From an uncultured Lachnospiraceae bacterium (lineage in GTDB: Bacteria > Bacillota > Clostridia > Lachnospirales > Lachnospiraceae), in contig CACYNO010000004.1 of NCBI GenBank assembly GCA_902775895.1, positions 56,694 through 120,693 of the forward strand: a stretch of DNA of 64,000 bases, read 5' to 3'. The first letter of the stretch is position 1. The number at the start of each line of letters is the position of its first letter. The notes under the pieces are model-generated. The model was not told the origin of the DNA, searched no databases, and worked only from the letters and a program-made list of their open reading frames with translations. The translations under genes and the position numbers were made by a program. Positions 51,882 to 62,947 of this stretch are shown here, in pieces.

Positions 51882-52766
51882 ATGAAAGATGATCACCCCC
51901 GAGAACAGAATGAAAAAGAGAGAGAAAGCTTTTTTTCAAGATTGAAAAAAAAGTTATCGGTTGACGAAGTAAACAGCGATGAGGACATAACCGAAAAAGA
52001 GTTTAAGGATATGGTAAAGGACGGTGCGGACAGCGGTGCGCTGGAGCCGGGAGAGGTTGATATGCTCATCAACTTCGTGGAATTTTCCGAAAAGGACGCC
52101 CACGACATCATGGTCCACCGTACGGGTATCTCGGCCATAGATGCATCCAGTACGGTTGAAGAAGCATTGAGGCGGACCATGGAGGACGGTTTTTCCAGGT
52201 ATCCTGTGTATATTGATGATCTGGATCATATCATCGGGATATTCCATATACGGGATCTGGTCAGGTTATATCTTGATGAGTCAAAAAGAGACCAGACCTT
52301 ATCACAGGAGAGAGACGGTCTTTTAAATGATCCCTACATCATACCGGAGACAAAGAGTATAAATGATCTTCTCCGGGAGATGCAGCAAAAGAAGACCCAT
52401 ATGGCTGTTATAGTTGACGAGTATGGTCAGACCTCCGGCATAGTGACCATGGAAGATATTCTCGAGGAGATATTCGGAAACATATGGGATGAGCATGACA
52501 AGCCGGAACCCGATATTATAAAATGCTCAGGTGATTCATATATCATCTCGGGAACGGCCTTGCTCGAAGAGGTTAGCGAGGCTCTTGGCCTGGAGTTTGA
52601 TGTGGAAGATATCGATACAGTAAACGGATTTATGACATTCAGACTCGGCCACATTCCGGAGGACGGGGAGAAGTTTGAAACTGTTTACGGCGGGTATCAT
52701 TTCAAGATCCTTGATGTTGATAATAAAGTTGTTACAAAAGTTAAAGCGGTAAAGATAGGAGAATAA
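51882..52766 (+). CDS. CorC/HlyC-like CBS-domain protein, soluble form
   Basis: 294 residues. Acidic N-terminal segment, tandem CBS domains (about 75-200: HDIMVHRTGISAIDASSTVEEA and NDLLREMQQKKTHMAVIVDEYGQTSGIVTMEDILEEI), then the CorC_HlyC transporter-associated domain (EVSEALGLEF, NGFMTFRLGHIPEDGE). It lacks the DUF21 membrane domain of full hemolysin-like CNNM proteins, so it is a regulatory or CorC-like partner. Function in Mg/Co efflux is inferred only. 12 bp after alr; metY begins 1 bp downstream. Confidence 0.85.
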   Translation: MKDDHPREQNEKERESFFSRLKKKLSVDEVNSDEDITEKEFKDMVKDGADSGALEPGEVDMLINFVEFSEKDAHDIMVHRTGISAIDASSTVEEALRRTMEDGFSRYPVYIDDLDHIIGIFHIRDLVRLYLDESKRDQTLSQERDGLLNDPYIIPETKSINDLLREMQQKKTHMAVIVDEYGQTSGIVTMEDILEEIFGNIWDEHDKPEPDIIKCSGDSYIISGTALLEEVSEALGLEFDVEDIDTVNGFMTFRLGHIPEDGEKFETVYGGYHFKILDVDNKVVTKVKAVKIGE

Positions 52767-52767
52767 A

Positions 52768-54054
52768 ATGAGTGATTACAAAGTAGGAACTAAATGTGTA
52801 CAGAGCGGCTGGAGCCCGAAAAACGGTGAGCCCAGAGCTCTTCCCATTTATCAGAGCACAACGTTCAAATATGAATCAAGTGATGAGATGGGAGCGTTAT
52901 TCGATCTTGAGAAATCAGGCTGGTTTTATTCCAGACTGCAAAACCCCACATGTGATTATACTGCAGCCAAGATCTGTGACATGGAAGGCGGTGTTGCGGC
53001 GCAGCTTACAAGTTCGGGTCAGGCGGCTAACTTCTATGCCGTATTTAACATCTGCGAATCAGGAGATCATTTTATAAGTTCTGCGGATATTTACGGCGGC
53101 ACATACAACCTGTTTAATGTAACCATGAGAAAGTTGGGGATAGAGTGTACGTTTGTCAGCTCGGATGCATCACCGGAAGAGATACAAAAAGCATTCCGGC
53201 CAAATACGAAATGCGTTTTCGGGGAGACCATCTCAAACCCTACGGTTAAAATTTTTGATTTTGAAAAATGGTCAAAGATAGCTCACGAAAATGGTGTCCC
53301 TCTCATCGTAGACAATACTTTTGCCACACCTGTTTTCTGCAGACCTTTCGAGTTCGGCACAGATATAGTCACTCATTCCACAACAAAGTACATGGACGGT
53401 CATGCTTTATCCGTAGGCGGATGCATAGTAGACAGCGGAAACTTTGACTGGACAAAGTATGCAGACAAGTTTCCCGGTCTTACCACACCGGATGAGTCAT
53501 ATCACGGACTCACATATACGGAAAAATTCGGCAAAGGGGCATACATCACAAAGAGCGTTGCCCAGCTTATGAGAGACCTGGGTTCTATCCAGTCACCGCA
53601 GAATGCATTTCTTGTAAATGCCGGACTGGAGACCTTGGAACTTCGGATGAAGCGTCATGCCTCAAATGCCCTTAAATGTGCTGAATATCTTAAGTCAAAT
53701 GAGAACGTGGCCTGGGTGAATTTCTCGGAGCTTGACTCAGATCCGTATCATGAGCTGCAGCAGAAATATCTGCCTGAGGGAACATGCGGTGTTATGGCTT
53801 TCGGTCTTAAAGGTGACAGGGAAACTGCTGTGAAGTTTATGGATTCACTCAAGCTTATATCCATAGTGACTCATGTGGCCGATACAAAGAGCTGTGTGCT
53901 ACATCCCGCATCACACACCCACAGACAGCTTTCTGATGCGCAGCTTGATGAGGCGGGTATTGCCCATGACCTTATAAGATTCTCTGTAGGTATAGAGGAT
54001 CCCGAGGATATTATCAACGACCTGAAGCAGGCAATGAAAGCAACTTTCGGATAA
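52768..54054 (+). CDS. metY: O-acetylhomoserine aminocarboxypropyltransferase (MetY)
   Basis: 428 residues. PLP enzyme of the Cys/Met-metabolism family: QSTTFKYESSDEMG, the SGQAANFYAVFN phosphate region, DNTFATPVFCRPFEFG and the PLP-lysine motif DIVTHSTTKYMDGHALSVGG. Direct sulfhydrylation of O-acetylhomoserine to homocysteine; may also accept O-acetylserine. AGGAG lies inside the end of corC, 8 bp before the ATG. No SAM riboswitch or T-box found upstream. Confidence 0.93.
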   Translation: MSDYKVGTKCVQSGWSPKNGEPRALPIYQSTTFKYESSDEMGALFDLEKSGWFYSRLQNPTCDYTAAKICDMEGGVAAQLTSSGQAANFYAVFNICESGDHFISSADIYGGTYNLFNVTMRKLGIECTFVSSDASPEEIQKAFRPNTKCVFGETISNPTVKIFDFEKWSKIAHENGVPLIVDNTFATPVFCRPFEFGTDIVTHSTTKYMDGHALSVGGCIVDSGNFDWTKYADKFPGLTTPDESYHGLTYTEKFGKGAYITKSVAQLMRDLGSIQSPQNAFLVNAGLETLELRMKRHASNALKCAEYLKSNENVAWVNFSELDSDPYHELQQKYLPEGTCGVMAFGLKGDRETAVKFMDSLKLISIVTHVADTKSCVLHPASHTHRQLSDAQLDEAGIAHDLIRFSVGIEDPEDIINDLKQAMKATFG

Positions 54055-54068
54055 ATAACCCCTTTTTA

Positions 54069-54098
54069 TTGACAAAGGCTGTTCATGGTTGTTAAAAT
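54069..54098 (+). promoter_or_regulatory. Promoter of ilvN-ilvC
   Basis: TTGACA (54069-54074), 18-bp spacer, TAAAAT (54093-54098) in the 99-bp gap after metY. Confidence 0.7.
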
Positions 54099-54153
54099 AG
54101 ACAAATCATAGTCTTTTTTGACTTGAACTTATGAAAAAGGAGGTGAGCGTATA

Positions 54154-55693
<1,540 letters not shown>

Positions 55694-55721
55694 TTTTCAG
55701 GATAATATACTATTGGGGAAC

Positions 55722-55763
55722 GGAAAGCGCGATGTATCTTATTTTGCGCTTTCCTTTTTTTTT
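55722..55763 (+). terminator. Terminator after ilvC
   Basis: GGAAAGCGC/GCGCTTTCC 9-bp stem with a 15-nt loop and nine T. Confidence 0.9.
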
Positions 55764-55838
55764 ATTTCAATATCTGGTATAATAACCGTATAGAACACGA
55801 TCAATGATCTTTTGATCTGATCGCGGGGGGTGATATAT

Positions 55839-56486
55839 ATGAAGTTCAGAAAAATAGACGATACCAAATTTCAGTGCATACTGTATCAGGAAGACATGAG
55901 AAATTTCAATATTTCCATGGAGGATTTTTTGCGCAATGATGCCACAAAGATACACGAGCTTTTAGATATCGTTATTGAAAAGGCGTATGAGCAGATCGGA
56001 GTGGATATGGACGGTACCGTTATGTCGCTTCAGCTCGTTCCGCAGCCGAACCAGTCACTCCTTCTTACTGTTTCCGGGAAAAAGGAGGACGGTGTGCTGC
56101 AAAGCATCGGCAGCGAGTACAGCGGCAATCTGGGTATCCGTGGTGCGGACAGGTTTAAGACAGCGGAGGAGATGGCAAAGCATGCTTTCTCCGTACCGGT
56201 ATTTTTCAGATTTGAAAGTCTTGAGGATTTTGAAAAACTTTCAGTGTCTATCCCGAAGGTGACAGGTGTATTTAATGCGCTCTATAAAGGGGAGGACGGA
56301 GATTATTATCTTCTGATAGAGAGAAAGAACCTTGCCGAGAACAAATACGTGACACTTATTACGAATATTCTGGAATATTCGGAGATATTCACATCTCAGG
56401 AACTGGAGATCGCGTATATTAAAGAACATGGCGAAGTTATTTTTAAGACGAATGCTATTAATTCTGCAAGAAAGTATTGCGGCTGA
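55839..56486 (+). CDS. MecA/YpbH-like ClpC adaptor
   Basis: 215 residues from ATG 55839 (GGGGGGTGA upstream; GTG 55830 is less likely). N-terminal MKFRKIDDTKFQCILYQEDMRNFNI resembles the MecA N-domain; C-terminal LYKGEDGDYYLLIERKNL...LEYSE...IKEHGEVIFKTNAI matches the ClpC-binding half. Would deliver substrates to ClpCP. Sequence is divergent from Bacillus MecA, so client specificity is unknown. TATAAT at about 55778 is a plausible -10. Its stop is 2 bp before the S66 peptidase start. Confidence 0.85.
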   Translation: MKFRKIDDTKFQCILYQEDMRNFNISMEDFLRNDATKIHELLDIVIEKAYEQIGVDMDGTVMSLQLVPQPNQSLLLTVSGKKEDGVLQSIGSEYSGNLGIRGADRFKTAEEMAKHAFSVPVFFRFESLEDFEKLSVSIPKVTGVFNALYKGEDGDYYLLIERKNLAENKYVTLITNILEYSEIFTSQELEIAYIKEHGEVIFKTNAINSARKYCG

Positions 56487-56488
56487 TT

Positions 56489-57520
56489 ATGAGATATCCC
56501 GGGTTTTTAAAGGAAAAGGGAACCATAGGCTTTGTAGCACCATCCTTCGGATGTGTTATAGAGCCTTATTTTAGCGGGTTTAAAAGTGCTCTTGAAAGAT
56601 TTAAGAGTATGGGTTACGGGACGGATCCCGGACCGAACTGCTATGCGGATAAAGGGATGGGAATAAGCAACACGCCTGAAGAGTGTGCAAAAGAGCTAAT
56701 GGAAATGTACATGTCAAAAGAAAATGATGTACTCATTTCCTGCGGCGGCGGCGAGATGATGTGTAAGATACTTGAACATATGGACTTTGAACGTCTGGGA
56801 TCCGCAGATCCTAAATGGTTTCTGGGATATTCCGATAATACAAATTATGTCTACCCTTCCACGGTCATGCTTGATACAGCTTCTATTTACGGTCCATGTG
56901 CACCGACTTTCGGTATGAGAGAGTGGGATAAAGCGCTGCAGGATGCATGGGATGTTCTTACAGGAAGGACTATGCAGGTCAGCGGATATGAACTATGGGA
57001 GAAAGAGTCTCTTAAGTCTGCAGATAACCCGCTTGAACCTTATAATCTCACTGAAAAAAAAGAACTTGTATTGTATGACGGGAAAAAAAGAACAGCCTGT
57101 CTTAGTATGCACGGCAGACTGATCGGAGGATGTCTTGATTCACTCCTTACTCTTGCGGGAACAAAGTTTGATAAAACAGGGGATTTTACCGCAAAGTATA
57201 AAGATGACGGTATACTGTGGTTTCTGGAAAGCTGTGACCTTTCCGTACTTCAGATGAACCGGGGGCTCTGGCAGTTGAAAAACTGCGGATGGTTCGAAGG
57301 AGCCAGCGGTTTTATCATAGGACGCCCGTTACACTTTGATGATACGGAGTGCGGTTTTGACAGGCATAATGCGGTGCTTGATGTGTTGGCAGACTTAGGT
57401 GTGCCAATATGCATGGATGCGGATATCGGACACCTGCCGCCGAGTATTCCTGTAGTAAGCGGTGCCGTCGCGGATGTGACCTGTGATGATAATATAAACA
57501 TCAAATATTCTTTTGAGTGA
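56489..57520 (+). CDS. S66 family serine peptidase (LD-carboxypeptidase-like)
   Basis: 343 residues from ATG 56489. Catalytic triad Ser115 in FLGYSDNTNY, Glu247 in FLESCDLS and His315 in DIGHLPPSIP. Family includes LD-carboxypeptidase of murein recycling and MccF, which hydrolyses microcin C-type and other acyl-sulfamoyl adenylates. No Nterm signal peptide, so cytoplasmic. Not possible to assign substrate; MccF-like self-immunity is an alternative. No obvious RBS; likely translationally coupled to the upstream gene. Confidence 0.87.
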   Translation: MRYPGFLKEKGTIGFVAPSFGCVIEPYFSGFKSALERFKSMGYGTDPGPNCYADKGMGISNTPEECAKELMEMYMSKENDVLISCGGGEMMCKILEHMDFERLGSADPKWFLGYSDNTNYVYPSTVMLDTASIYGPCAPTFGMREWDKALQDAWDVLTGRTMQVSGYELWEKESLKSADNPLEPYNLTEKKELVLYDGKKRTACLSMHGRLIGGCLDSLLTLAGTKFDKTGDFTAKYKDDGILWFLESCDLSVLQMNRGLWQLKNCGWFEGASGFIIGRPLHFDDTECGFDRHNAVLDVLADLGVPICMDADIGHLPPSIPVVSGAVADVTCDDNINIKYSFE

Positions 57521-57532
57521 TTTCGGCAAAAT

Positions 57533-57572
57533 AAAAAACGGGAGCCACGATGATTAGTGGCTCCCGTTTTTT
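57533..57572. terminator. Bidirectional terminator between S66 and gtrA
   Basis: Perfect 16-bp stem AAAAAACGGGAGCCAC/GTGGCTCCCGTTTTTT with 8-nt loop between convergent genes. Confidence 0.95.
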
Positions 57573-57576
57573 GCGC

Positions 57577-58023
57577 TCAGTATTTTTTATTTATCTCGTC
57601 TATCTTATCCTTGGTCTTATTGAATACAAACTTTTTGCTGAATACGTAATTAAAGATAACGACAATTATCTGAACTATAACCCACACAAGAGTATGATTC
57701 CAGTGGGCGAGTGTTACCAGGAGAAATCTGATACCATAGTCCATTCCCAGAGTACCGACTCTTCCGATAAAGAATGAAATTGCTTCCCGGGCGATATTTT
57801 TGCTTTTGCTTCTGAAGACGAACTTTCGATTAGTGAAAAATGCAAAAGTTACAGAGGCTATCCAGCTTATAAAGACTATGGCAAACATACCACCGGCGTT
57901 TTTTGAATCAAAAAAAACCATGCAAATATGAGTCACTATAAAATTAACGAGAGTACACAATACCCCGACTATCAGGTAAGCAACGACTTCCCTATGCTCT
58001 TTTATAAAGTTCTTGAAAAACAT
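57577..58023 (-). CDS. GtrA family membrane protein
   Basis: 148 residues from ATG 58023 (TGGAG 6 bp upstream; the frame's earlier start at 58056 has no RBS). Four helices: VVAYLIVGVLCTLVNFIVTHI, FAIVFISWIASVTFAFFTN, FFIGRVGTLGMDYGIRFLLV and VWVIVQIIVVIFNYVFSKKFVF. GtrA proteins translocate or assist polyprenyl-linked sugars for glycosylation of surface polymers. 58057-58248 upstream is AT-rich with no gene. Confidence 0.88.
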   Translation of the reverse strand: MFFKNFIKEHREVVAYLIVGVLCTLVNFIVTHICMVFFDSKNAGGMFAIVFISWIASVTFAFFTNRKFVFRSKSKNIAREAISFFIGRVGTLGMDYGIRFLLVTLAHWNHTLVWVIVQIIVVIFNYVFSKKFVFNKTKDKIDEINKKY

Positions 58024-58248
58024 TTGTAGCTCCACTAATATATTAAACAAACACAATATTATCAGACATTATATACTAAATTTCTTTTTTTTCATAATCT
58101 TTTTTTCAAAACACTTTTATAAAAAATGGACTTTCTCAATTAGAATTGTTCCTTTTTGATTTCTTTTTCCGCTTTATAAATTTATAGGAGGGAAATTCAT
58201 AATTTAAAAAAGTAACAGTTAAAAAAAGATTTTAATGGAGGTTCTGAT

Positions 58249-58785
58249 ATGAACATATGGAAAATTCCTGAAAACGAAGATACGCTTAAATACGTTAACA
58301 AGAAAATAAGGGAAGTGGCAGGATCTACAGGTATGCTGGAGACAGCTTATTCGTGGTTCCGTGCAGGAGTAATGCTGACGTACCTTAAAGAAGGAGCTTT
58401 TGAGGATAAGTCTAAATCTGCGAATGTAACTTTTGAAAAAATCGTAGAAAATATGCAAAAAACTATTTTCTTCGAAGAAAACTATGACGCACAAAGACGT
58501 ATACTCGCAGAGCTTTTGGATATGGGAGAAATACCTGATTTAGATGTCAGCTTTTCACATATAATGTTTGATGAAATATATGCGCTGGAAAAAGAAGCCG
58601 GACTTACCCACTATAGAGGCAAAATTTTTGTAGAAAACGGCGGTATGGTTGAAGACGAATTTGTTTTTGGAAATCATGCATTCAGAAAATTTGAAACCAT
58701 AACGGGGGTAGATGTGCAGTTGCCAAAAAGAAGAACGAGCAGATCAGCCGGCAATGTCATTAAGTTAAGAAAATCGGTTAGATGA
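58249..58785 (+). CDS. Hypothetical protein (178 aa)
   Basis: No family recognised. Starts MNIWKIPENEDTLKYVNKKI, with WFRAGVMLTYLKEGAFEDKSK and IFFEENYDAQRRIL in the middle and a basic Arg/Lys tail (KRRTSRSAGNVIKLRKSVR). No signal peptide or transmembrane helix; the first 100 residues look helical, the rest mixed. GGAGG upstream of ATG. Its terminator overlaps the stop. It lies between gtrA and a large surface protein, in a lineage-specific zone. Confidence 0.7.
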   Translation: MNIWKIPENEDTLKYVNKKIREVAGSTGMLETAYSWFRAGVMLTYLKEGAFEDKSKSANVTFEKIVENMQKTIFFEENYDAQRRILAELLDMGEIPDLDVSFSHIMFDEIYALEKEAGLTHYRGKIFVENGGMVEDEFVFGNHAFRKFETITGVDVQLPKRRTSRSAGNVIKLRKSVR

Positions 58786-58810
58786 CCACATGGGGTCTAA
58801 CCGATTTTTT
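58771..58810 (+). terminator. Terminator overlapping the hypothetical gene's stop
   Basis: AAATCGGTTAGA/TCTAACCGATTT 12-bp stem; the 5' arm is in the last codons and the TGA is in the loop, followed by T-run. Confidence 0.9.
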
Positions 58811-58850
58811 TTATGTTACAATTCAGCACAGCAACAGGATACAATCCGTA

Positions 58851-58879
58851 TTGACATAGTTTTAGCATGAAAATAAAAT
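58851..58879 (+). promoter_or_regulatory. Promoter of the large surface protein
   Basis: TTGACA (58851-58856), 17-bp spacer, TAAAAT (58874-58879), with AAGGAGG about 10 bp before ATG 58918. Confidence 0.75.
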
Positions 58880-58917
58880 GATAATGTAAGAAGATGCTCG
58901 AAAGGAGGAAACAGATA

Positions 58918-61900
58918 ATGAAAATATCAAGTTTTGCAAAACGGTTTCTGATAATGATTATGTGCGGTTTTCTGTTTACAGGGAGCCTTGCCGTGCCGGT
59001 TATGGCAGATGAAGCAGAGCTTACGGATGCATTGGGCGTTACGCCTGATACGGATGGCGATATCAATGCTTCTGATCAAGGTAACATACATGAAGACGCC
59101 CAAAAAAATGTCAGCGGCTCTGCAGAGGGTACAGATTTGGAAGTAAATGCCTGGTCGCAGCTGCAGGAGGATATTAACGAGGGTGGGACTGTTGTGCTGA
59201 CGCAGGATATTGTTGCGTCTGATTCCGATACGGCATTGACTGTGCCAAGCGGAAAAAGTGTTGTTCTGTATCTTAACAGGCACACCATAAACCGTTCCTT
59301 ATCGGGCGCTGTGGAAAACGGAAGCGTTATCATAAACAACGGTGACCTGACCATTACAGGGGGCGGCAAAATTACGGGGGGTTACACTACAGGAAATGGA
59401 GGCGGTGTGCTTAATAACGGGAGCCTTACCATTGAGACCGCTGCTGTAAGCGGCAATGCTGCAAACGGGAACGGCGGCGGTGTATACAGCGGCGGATCCT
59501 CTAAGCTGTATATACAGGGAACACCGATCATTACAGGAAATACCGCAGGTGAAAAGGAAGGAAACCTCTATATCACCTCCAACGTCATGGTGGAAGCAAA
59601 AGGTAAGCTTACTGAAAATGCAAAAATCGGTATATCAGCTGAAGGAAGTCTCCCGCGCTTATTTACAAGAAAGCTTGACGAAAACGGCTCGCCTTCTGTA
59701 TTTACAAGCGAGCGGGAAGGCGCCGAGGTCAGGGGATTCAGCTACTACGGAACCCAGGCCGCTTTGTACCAGGCCAACAGGCTGAATATTAATATCCGGG
59801 GTGAAGGAGAGGTTCAAACGGATCGTGAGTATTACATAAACGGTGATACTGTAAATGCAACGGTTAAGGCGGCAGATAAATGGGAGGTGGAGTCGGTTAA
59901 ATTCGGATATACTCCTTTAACCCTTGATGAAAGCGGAGCCTGCACATTTACCTTTGCCAATAACAGCAGCTTAAATGTTGCTTTTAAAATGCAGCCGGCT
60001 GAATACATTGATTCAGACGGAAGCAAGAAGCTTTGTGAGAAACCGGCTGTTATCACGGAAGGTATGACCTCGTTAGACAAGGAGTGGTATTACATTTATA
60101 AAAATGATGACATTAACGCAATCCTGAATGTCCCTTCTGATACGAATATCATCCTTGCAGACGGTGTGTCCGTGAGTGTCAAAGGAATTACGGTTGATCA
60201 GGGGGCGACACTGACGATTTACGGACAGGAGAAGCAATCCGGAGCCTTATACGCCCAGCATGAACAGTATACATACGAATCGGATGCTTACGGAATCGGC
60301 GGACAGGGAAATGTTATCATTAACGGCGGACGCATTTATGCGATTGGCGGTCGCGATTACCCGGGAATCGGTGCCTTAAACAGCTCATACGGAAACCATG
60401 TTACTATCAATCGCGGAAGAGTGGAATCGGCGGGAGGAAGCAACTGCCCGGGAATCCTCGCCGGAACCGTTTCCGTAAACGGAGGGGAGGTCGTTGCCAC
60501 AGGAACAAACATAGCAGGAATCGGAGGCTCATCTGTTACCATAAGCGGCGGTCATGTTGAGGCTCAGGGGTATGCGGATGATTTCTTTACCGTTCTCCCC
60601 GGAATTCGCTCATCAGGAAACATCACCCTGACTTACGGAGATGACCCGGACATCAGCATCAGATCAACGGGTTATCAGGCTTACGGAAAAGTCACGCTTG
60701 CCAAGCCTTTCAAGGACAGCAGTGACGGAACGGTTTTTCCGGCGCAGGATTACACCGACGCCGGTCAGATGAAAGACAAAACCCTCGTTCCTGCAAACGC
60801 TTATAAAGTGACGAAGGCTGACATATGGGCAGGCTCAATCAATACGGATAAAGCAACAGCCGTTGCCGGCGCTACGGTTACCTTGTCCTATTCTCCGGGT
60901 ATCGGATATGAGTTCAAGGAGTGGAAGATTACCGACGCACAGGGAAACAATGTGCCTGTCAGCGAAAACCGGTTTACCATGCCTGAGTCAGATGTGACGG
61001 CAGACGTTGTTTGCCGGCCTCTTCCGCCAATCGATTATGTGGATGAAAATGGCAAAGCACAGCCGGAAACAAGCGATTATATAATCGTACAGCCCAATAA
61101 AGCAACGTGGAAGAGCGGCTTGTATGCTGTTACGGAAAGCTTTGATATTAATGAGCGCATCACTGTTGACGGAGATGTTGCCTTGATTTTATGTGACGGC
61201 GCGGCATTAAATGCCAAGGCAGGCATTACCGTTAAGGAAGGAAACAGCCTTACTGTTTATCAGCAGTCCGGCGGAGGCGGTAAGCTTATTGCGACTGCGG
61301 CCGGTCAGCACTTTGCCGGCATTGGCGGAGACGACAAAAACGGAGCCGGAACAATTACGATTAACGGCGGAGACATTACGGCCAATGGTAATTTCTTTGG
61401 GGCAGGCATAGGTAACGCCGATGTCGGAAACGGCGGCTATATTACGATCAATAATGGCATTGTCAACGCAACAGGCGGATTGGGAGCAGCCGGAATAGGC
61501 GGCGGTTTTAGCAGAAATGCCGTCGTTACCATAAATGGCGGAACCGTTACATCCACCGGCGGACAATACGGAGCAGGAATAGGCGGCGGTGATTCCCGCA
61601 ACGCAGGAAAGATCACTATTACCGGGGGAAGGATAAAGGCGACCGGCGGCAGCGGTGCAGCCGGTATCGGCGGCGGCAGACAGATGATGGTAAGCGGTGG
61701 CCGGATTCTAATCAGCGGAGGACATATTGAGGCGTCCTCGATCGGCAACAGGTTCGATATGTTTGGAGCTACGGATTACAATACATTTACCTATAATAAG
61801 GCATCTGATGACATGAGCATCAAAAGCAACAGCTACTCTGTTCCGGTAACCCTGGAAAAGGATTTTATTGATAACAAGGGAAATGTGCATAAAGCGGGAA

Positions 61901-62820
61901 CCTATCCGGCAGGCACTTTTAACGGACTGACACTTACGCCTTACGAGGAGGATGAAAAGGTTTCGCTGAATGTCTCTGTGGTTTGGGATACCTTCGGATT
62001 GGAGCGTCCGGTTCCCAAGGAAGCAGAGGTTGTTCTTCAGAAAAAGGAAGGAGCATCTTGGAATACGGTCGAGACTTTGACATTAAACAATGGCCTGGAA
62101 TGGACAGGAGCGTTTGAAAATATCTCAAAGCATGAGCTGGAAAAAGGCAACTATCGAATACGTGAGCTTGATCGCAACGGTCATGTAATTTACACAGAGG
62201 AAGATGCTGACGGACCGCACTATGTCGTTAATGTCTTACGCTACAACAACACTATATATTCCGTAGTTTATACAAGCGACAACAACGGAAATGTAACCAT
62301 CACCAACAGCCTGGAAGAAAACGAAGACGGCGGGGAGGCTGATTACGAGTTTATCAAAATAACAAAAACATGGAAAAAGGGAAGCGGGAAGGATGCGGAG
62401 TTTACGGTTGACCGCTCATGGGATGAGGTAACTTTCCGGCGTTTTACCGGAATCCTTATGGACGGAGTGGCTGTAGCCGAATCTGATTACGATAAAAAAG
62501 AAGGGAGTGTCATTATCACGCTGAAGGCGGATTATCTGGAGAGACTTGCAATTGGAGAACATACGCTGACCGCTGAGTTTACGGACGGTGAGGCATCTGC
62601 TGAATTTACGATAGTGGCAGTCGGATCCTCCGGAAGCGCAACACAGAAAACAAACAGTGCAGTAACAGGGGATAGCCGTAATACCGGAGTCCGGAAAACA
62701 TATGGCGTAAGGTCAGGAGATGAAAGTAATACCGGAGCAATGCTTGTCTTAATATTTGCATCTCTTGCCTTCATTGCTGCAGTATTGATACGCTATAAAA
62801 AAAGCCGTAAAAAATACTAA
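58918..62820 (+). CDS. Large repeat-rich surface protein with CnaB and C-terminal anchor
   Basis: 1300 residues. Signal peptide (about 1-31, ending PVMADE). Two long blocks of glycine-rich beta-helix-like repeats (about 363-628 and 703-1010): GIGGxxxVIINGGRIxAxGG, ITINGGDITANG, GAAGIGGG. A CnaB-type domain (about 1013-1137: SVVWDTFGLERPVPKEAEVVLQ, YRIRELDRNG), then an X2-like domain (about 1143-1235). Ends with a hydrophobic helix (MLVLIFASLAFIAAVLI) and RYKKSRKKY tail after DESNTGA, a variant, non-LPXTG sortase-like signal. Probably a wall-anchored adhesin; GC-richer than its flanks, so perhaps acquired. No sortase is adjacent. Confidence 0.85.
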   Translation: MKISSFAKRFLIMIMCGFLFTGSLAVPVMADEAELTDALGVTPDTDGDINASDQGNIHEDAQKNVSGSAEGTDLEVNAWSQLQEDINEGGTVVLTQDIVASDSDTALTVPSGKSVVLYLNRHTINRSLSGAVENGSVIINNGDLTITGGGKITGGYTTGNGGGVLNNGSLTIETAAVSGNAANGNGGGVYSGGSSKLYIQGTPIITGNTAGEKEGNLYITSNVMVEAKGKLTENAKIGISAEGSLPRLFTRKLDENGSPSVFTSEREGAEVRGFSYYGTQAALYQANRLNINIRGEGEVQTDREYYINGDTVNATVKAADKWEVESVKFGYTPLTLDESGACTFTFANNSSLNVAFKMQPAEYIDSDGSKKLCEKPAVITEGMTSLDKEWYYIYKNDDINAILNVPSDTNIILADGVSVSVKGITVDQGATLTIYGQEKQSGALYAQHEQYTYESDAYGIGGQGNVIINGGRIYAIGGRDYPGIGALNSSYGNHVTINRGRVESAGGSNCPGILAGTVSVNGGEVVATGTNIAGIGGSSVTISGGHVEAQGYADDFFTVLPGIRSSGNITLTYGDDPDISIRSTGYQAYGKVTLAKPFKDSSDGTVFPAQDYTDAGQMKDKTLVPANAYKVTKADIWAGSINTDKATAVAGATVTLSYSPGIGYEFKEWKITDAQGNNVPVSENRFTMPESDVTADVVCRPLPPIDYVDENGKAQPETSDYIIVQPNKATWKSGLYAVTESFDINERITVDGDVALILCDGAALNAKAGITVKEGNSLTVYQQSGGGGKLIATAAGQHFAGIGGDDKNGAGTITINGGDITANGNFFGAGIGNADVGNGGYITINNGIVNATGGLGAAGIGGGFSRNAVVTINGGTVTSTGGQYGAGIGGGDSRNAGKITITGGRIKATGGSGAAGIGGGRQMMVSGGRILISGGHIEASSIGNRFDMFGATDYNTFTYNKASDDMSIKSNSYSVPVTLEKDFIDNKGNVHKAGTYPAGTFNGLTLTPYEEDEKVSLNVSVVWDTFGLERPVPKEAEVVLQKKEGASWNTVETLTLNNGLEWTGAFENISKHELEKGNYRIRELDRNGHVIYTEEDADGPHYVVNVLRYNNTIYSVVYTSDNNGNVTITNSLEENEDGGEADYEFIKITKTWKKGSGKDAEFTVDRSWDEVTFRRFTGILMDGVAVAESDYDKKEGSVIITLKADYLERLAIGEHTLTAEFTDGEASAEFTIVAVGSSGSATQKTNSAVTGDSRNTGVRKTYGVRSGDESNTGAMLVLIFASLAFIAAVLIRYKKSRKKY

Positions 62821-62831
62821 AATTTATTTTG

Positions 62832-62859
62832 CAGACAGAGAACCCGTCCCCGGTGTCTG
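62832..62859. repeat. REP-like hairpin, possibly mobile-element associated
   Basis: CAGACA...TGTCTG arms around AACCCGTCCCCGG. The GGGGACGGGTTCTC core resembles, from memory, an element scattered in many firmicute genomes; no second copy was found in this window. Confidence 0.4.
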
Positions 62860-62947
62860 TTTGCACAGTTGACAGTAAGAAGCAATACACCTGTAGTAGG
62901 AAACTCTCTGCGGGAGATAAAAAGCACAAATTCCTAGGGAGAAAAAC

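Noticed and set aside
54055-54153. Search for a leucine or valine T-box or attenuator before ilvN
   Set aside because: Only 99 bp, fully accounted for by a promoter and RBS.
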